Shown here: positions 4,456 through 7,001 of the stretch, in pieces | How positions within the stretch are numbered: the stretch's first letter is position 1 | Layout: each line of letters opens with the position of its first letter | Source of the DNA: Clostridia bacterium | Lineage (GTDB): Bacteria; Bacillota; Clostridia; Oscillospirales; CAG-272 | Direction: 5' to 3' | Assembly: GCA_017631215.1 (NCBI GenBank) | Contig: JAGBTR010000087.1 | Location: 1-7,001, forward strand | Length of the DNA stretch: 7,001 nt | Made by a program: the position numbers and the translations under genes | Notes under the pieces: model-generated | The model's database searches: none | What the model saw: the letters and a program-made list of their open reading frames with translations, nothing else | What the model was told of the DNA's origin: nothing

Positions 4456-7001
4456 GAAACTGCGTCTGATGCATCAAGCGACACGCTCACCATCATTCCC
4501 GTATCCGATATGGACAGCGCGGACGGCTGGTCGGGCTCGGCGGTGCTTGATACCACGAATCCCTATCAAGGCAGTGGTTCACTTGCGACCTCGTTCACAA
4601 CGGTCTCCGAGGCAGGTGACATCAAATTTCAATACGACCTTGCCTCCTCGCCCTACGACACGACGGGTATGGCATACGTATATTTTGATCTGTATCTGTC
4701 AGATGCGGATGTCTTCCTTGGTCACAATTTTGAGCTGGAGCTTCGTTCCCCGAACGGCAACGACTCGCACGAGCGGCGCATTCAGCAGACGCTTGCTGAT
4801 TTCATCATCGGCACGCCCAAGGACGGCTGGAACCGTGCCCGCGTCGCCATTGCTGATATGAAGGCTGCGGGCCTCGTCACTGCTTCGTCGTGGTGCTATC
4901 TCCGCTTCTTCAATTCGAGCGACACGACCATCGGCACCGAGAGCGTAACCTCCACCATCAAGATGGACAACGTCTTCTTCTCCAGCGCATCCGTTGATCC
5001 TTCGACGCCGACGGCATCCTCCTTCACGGTTACCAGCGCCTCGCTTTCGCTGAGCAATTCGTTCAATCTGACCTTCGTTGCCTCGTTTGTCGGCGCATCC
5101 GCCCCCGTGATGCAGACCGAGTTCGGCGAGCTTGTCCCGGGCAATCCGACGGGCGTGGATGGATATTATTCCTTTGATTATAACGCCATCTTTGCACATC
5201 GTCTTGCTGACATCGTCAAGCCTACCTTCTGGTATCTTGACAGTGAGGGCAAGCTGGCTCACGGCACATATGACGGTGACTACAGCGTCAAGCAGTATTG
5301 CCAAAATATGCTGACCAAGATTCAAAACAATGATGCGACGCTGAGCAAATACACCGCCGAGCAAAAGGCCGTGCTTTCCCGTCTTCTCTCGAACGTTCTG
5401 TATTACGGCACCGCCGCTCAATCCTACGCCTCCTACAACAACGAGGACGGCAAGCTTGCCACCAGCGGCGTGACCAATATCCTTGAGGAGCAGGCCTTTG
5501 TTATGCCCGAGGATTATGTTCGTATGGCGATTCGCGGTGTCAAAACGGGCGGAACGGCTACGTGGCGCAGTGCTTCCCTGGTGCTTGACAGTGCCATCAA
5601 CGTCCGATTCACCTTTACTTCGACCAGAATCTCCGACGTCACGGTCGATGTCATTCTGGACGATCACACGGCCTACGACCTGACAAGCTTTTCCAAGATG
5701 ACTGCCGCGGATGGTACCACGGTATATTACTTCGACGTTCCTGTCCGTGCCGACAGCTATGATGACGAGATCACCGTCGTTTTTGATAATTACCACGAAA
5801 GCCGTGTTTCCTACTCGGTCAACACATACATCGCCAATAATTACCAAAACAACGGCTCCAAGCTTTCCGCGCTTTTGAGTGCGATCAACAGCTACGGTAA
5901 CGCCGCCAAGGCGTACGTTGCCGCAACGGAGTCGGAGAGCGAGGATCCTATGGCAACTTACTACGTCTTTACCGATGCCGACAAGGCACTTTTCGAGGGC
6001 TCGTATCAAGCCTTTGCCGATCGCATTATGGAGAACGGCTACGCGCCCACCTCTGTGACTGGTGCGTACAGCGGAGAGTTTATCCGCGATGCTGCCTGCC
6101 AGCTCCGTGCACACATTGCCAACGGAGATTATGCACTGGTCAAGCGTATGTTCGAATATATCTACTCCTACCACAAGGCCGACGGAGTTCCCTACTTCCG
6201 TCACATCATCGACCTCATCCAGACCGCGGCAACCTACGACTACGCGGCACAGCGGAGCGGTACGGTCGACGAGTCGAACTACAAGCAGCCCGGATTCCCC
6301 ACGGCACTCTTTAACATCGCGCCCGGCACGAACGCCTGCGCACAGAGATTCTGCGTTCCCGTCGACGAGATCTCGGGTATTTCGGTCTATCTGAAAAACA
6401 TCCCCTCGGACGGTCGACTCATTCTCGAGCTGAGTAGCACCGCCCCCACGAAAGCATCCACGACCATTGGATTTGCTTCTCCCATTGCAAGCGTGACGTT
6501 GAATTGCGCCGACATCACGACCAAGAGCGGTTGGACGCCCTTCGCCTTTGACGATGACGTCAGCATTACACCCAATGCCAACTACTACTTCAGCGTGCGT
6601 CTGGAGGGCTCCACGTCCAAGGCGACCGCTTACGGTGTCCTCTCCGCTCCCGGAACGGCATACAATTTTGACCAGAATTGGAAGGGTCAACACAACGAGG
6701 CACATCTCGCGTACGAGATCCACTTCGGCGGTGCGGATATCTTGTCGGCTAGCCAGACGAAAAAGACCCAGCAGGTCAGCTGGATCAAGCACACCACACA
6801 CGCCGCCGCCCAGCGCTTCGTAGCGACGACCGACACGCTCTCCGCTGTCTCGGTGCTCGTCGATTCTCCTGCCGGCGTCAATGCCGACGGCTCTGCACGC
6901 GCAGGTGCGATGACGCTCTACGTCACAAAGACCGATCCCACCACCAGCAGCACGCTCGACCTCTCGGGCGTTCTGGCAAGCGCGACGGTGACGATCGACA
7001 A
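4384..7001 (+). CDS. Large secreted multidomain protein, putative glycoside hydrolase, N-terminal part
   Basis: The frame is open for 872 complete codons from the ATG at 4384 to the right edge, where it is cut off. Residues 1-24 form a signal peptide (MKK, a leucine-rich core, TAA before Glu25) without a lipobox Cys, so export through Sec is expected. Residues about 38-200 look like a jelly-roll carbohydrate-binding domain ending in KMDNVFF. A short Pro/Thr/Ser linker follows. Residues about 218-355 and 396-512 are two diverged copies of one module, each with SASLxL near its start and Tyr-Ser-Val plus YGxAAxxY near its end. Residues about 529-625 resemble the first helices of an (alpha/alpha)6 glycosidase barrel (SGEFIRDAACQL, Arg568-Asp569). 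Two beta-sandwich repeats follow, marked by AQRF at 653-656 and 809-812; the second is cut off. Function as a glycan-degrading enzyme is inferred from architecture; no catalytic pair is visible. It has its own promoter and strong ribosome site, divergent from polA. The CDS call is firm, the function only moderate. Confidence 0.8.
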   Translation, partial: MKKGLSLLLSILMLLSSLVLPTAAETASDASSDTLTIIPVSDMDSADGWSGSAVLDTTNPYQGSGSLATSFTTVSEAGDIKFQYDLASSPYDTTGMAYVYFDLYLSDADVFLGHNFELELRSPNGNDSHERRIQQTLADFIIGTPKDGWNRARVAIADMKAAGLVTASSWCYLRFFNSSDTTIGTESVTSTIKMDNVFFSSASVDPSTPTASSFTVTSASLSLSNSFNLTFVASFVGASAPVMQTEFGELVPGNPTGVDGYYSFDYNAIFAHRLADIVKPTFWYLDSEGKLAHGTYDGDYSVKQYCQNMLTKIQNNDATLSKYTAEQKAVLSRLLSNVLYYGTAAQSYASYNNEDGKLATSGVTNILEEQAFVMPEDYVRMAIRGVKTGGTATWRSASLVLDSAINVRFTFTSTRISDVTVDVILDDHTAYDLTSFSKMTAADGTTVYYFDVPVRADSYDDEITVVFDNYHESRVSYSVNTYIANNYQNNGSKLSALLSAINSYGNAAKAYVAATESESEDPMATYYVFTDADKALFEGSYQAFADRIMENGYAPTSVTGAYSGEFIRDAACQLRAHIANGDYALVKRMFEYIYSYHKADGVPYFRHIIDLIQTAATYDYAAQRSGTVDESNYKQPGFPTALFNIAPGTNACAQRFCVPVDEISGISVYLKNIPSDGRLILELSSTAPTKASTTIGFASPIASVTLNCADITTKSGWTPFAFDDDVSITPNANYYFSVRLEGSTSKATAYGVLSAPGTAYNFDQNWKGQHNEAHLAYEIHFGGADILSASQTKKTQQVSWIKHTTHAAAQRFVATTDTLSAVSVLVDSPAGVNADGSARAGAMTLYVTKTDPTTSSTLDLSGVLASATVTID
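5035..5925 (+). repeat. Tandem duplicated protein module (two diverged copies)
   Basis: Copy 1 runs from about 5035 to 5448 and copy 2 from about 5569 to 5925. Shared landmarks in order are SASLSLSNSFNLTF versus SASLVLDSAINVRF, then YSVKQYCQN versus YSVNTYIANN, then LLSNVLYYGTAAQSY versus LLSAINSYGNAAKAY. Each copy is a beta-rich half followed by a helical half. Similar modules are, to my recollection, common in exported proteins of Clostridia with no assigned function. The copies are diverged at the DNA level, so the duplication is old. Confidence 0.7.
6301..7001 (+). repeat. Tandem beta-sandwich modules with AQRF landmark (second copy cut off)
   Basis: The first module starts near 6301 and ends near 6735 with YEIHFGGADI. 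The second starts near 6778 and is interrupted by the window edge. Both show Ala-Gln-Arg-Phe (6340-6351 and 6808-6819, 156 residues apart), then a short beta-strand pair (ISGISVYL versus LSAVSVLV), a Gly-containing turn, a Leu-rich strand, and a Pro-Thr plus Ser/Thr stretch leading to LASATV or PIASVT. The pattern suggests non-catalytic binding or spacer modules. Confidence 0.6.

Noticed and set aside
4699..6801. 700-codon open frame on the minus strand
   Set aside because: It is in exact codon register with the plus-strand secreted protein and exists because that gene avoids TCA, CTA and TTA. Its translation is rich in Gly, Arg and Val with no recognisable domain, and the plus frame has a promoter, ribosome site and signal peptide.

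Overview
The window looks like a chromosome segment from an anaerobic member of the Bacillota, probably an uncultured gut or rumen Clostridia lineage. This is inferred from three things: a DNA polymerase I without proofreading residues, Gram-positive style sigma-A promoters and Shine-Dalgarno sites, and two carbohydrate-degradation type proteins with domain styles I associate with Clostridia. Base composition is moderately GC-rich, with codons ending mostly in G or C. I see no mobile element, tRNA, rRNA or CRISPR array.

Layout: (1) Positions 1-1574, plus strand, hold the C-terminal part of a large protein resembling beta-galactosidase-like (clan GH-A type) glycoside hydrolases; its start lies left of the window. 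(2) A 40-bp convergent gap (1575-1614) is almost filled by a perfect 17-bp hairpin that can serve as terminator for both flanking genes. (3) Positions 4170-1615, minus strand, hold polA, complete at 851 residues. (4) A 213-bp divergent intergenic region (4171-4383) carries two back-to-back sigma-A promoters, one for polA (TTGACA-17-TATACT) and one with perfect consensus elements (TTGACA-17-TATAAT) for the next gene. (5) Positions 4384-7001, plus strand, hold the first 872 codons of a very large secreted multidomain protein that runs off the right edge. It has a signal peptide, a carbohydrate-binding-like beta-sandwich, a duplicated Clostridia-type module, a stretch resembling the start of an (alpha/alpha)6 glycosidase barrel, and two tandem beta-sandwich modules.

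How the parts relate: polA is a single-gene housekeeping unit with its own promoter and terminator. The two flanking genes both look like polysaccharide or glycan utilisation proteins, one apparently cytoplasmic or of unknown location and the other exported. Nothing in the sequence links them to polA functionally. The most interesting object is the exported protein: it is easily missed because it has no stop in the window and because a 700-codon antisense open frame lies over it.
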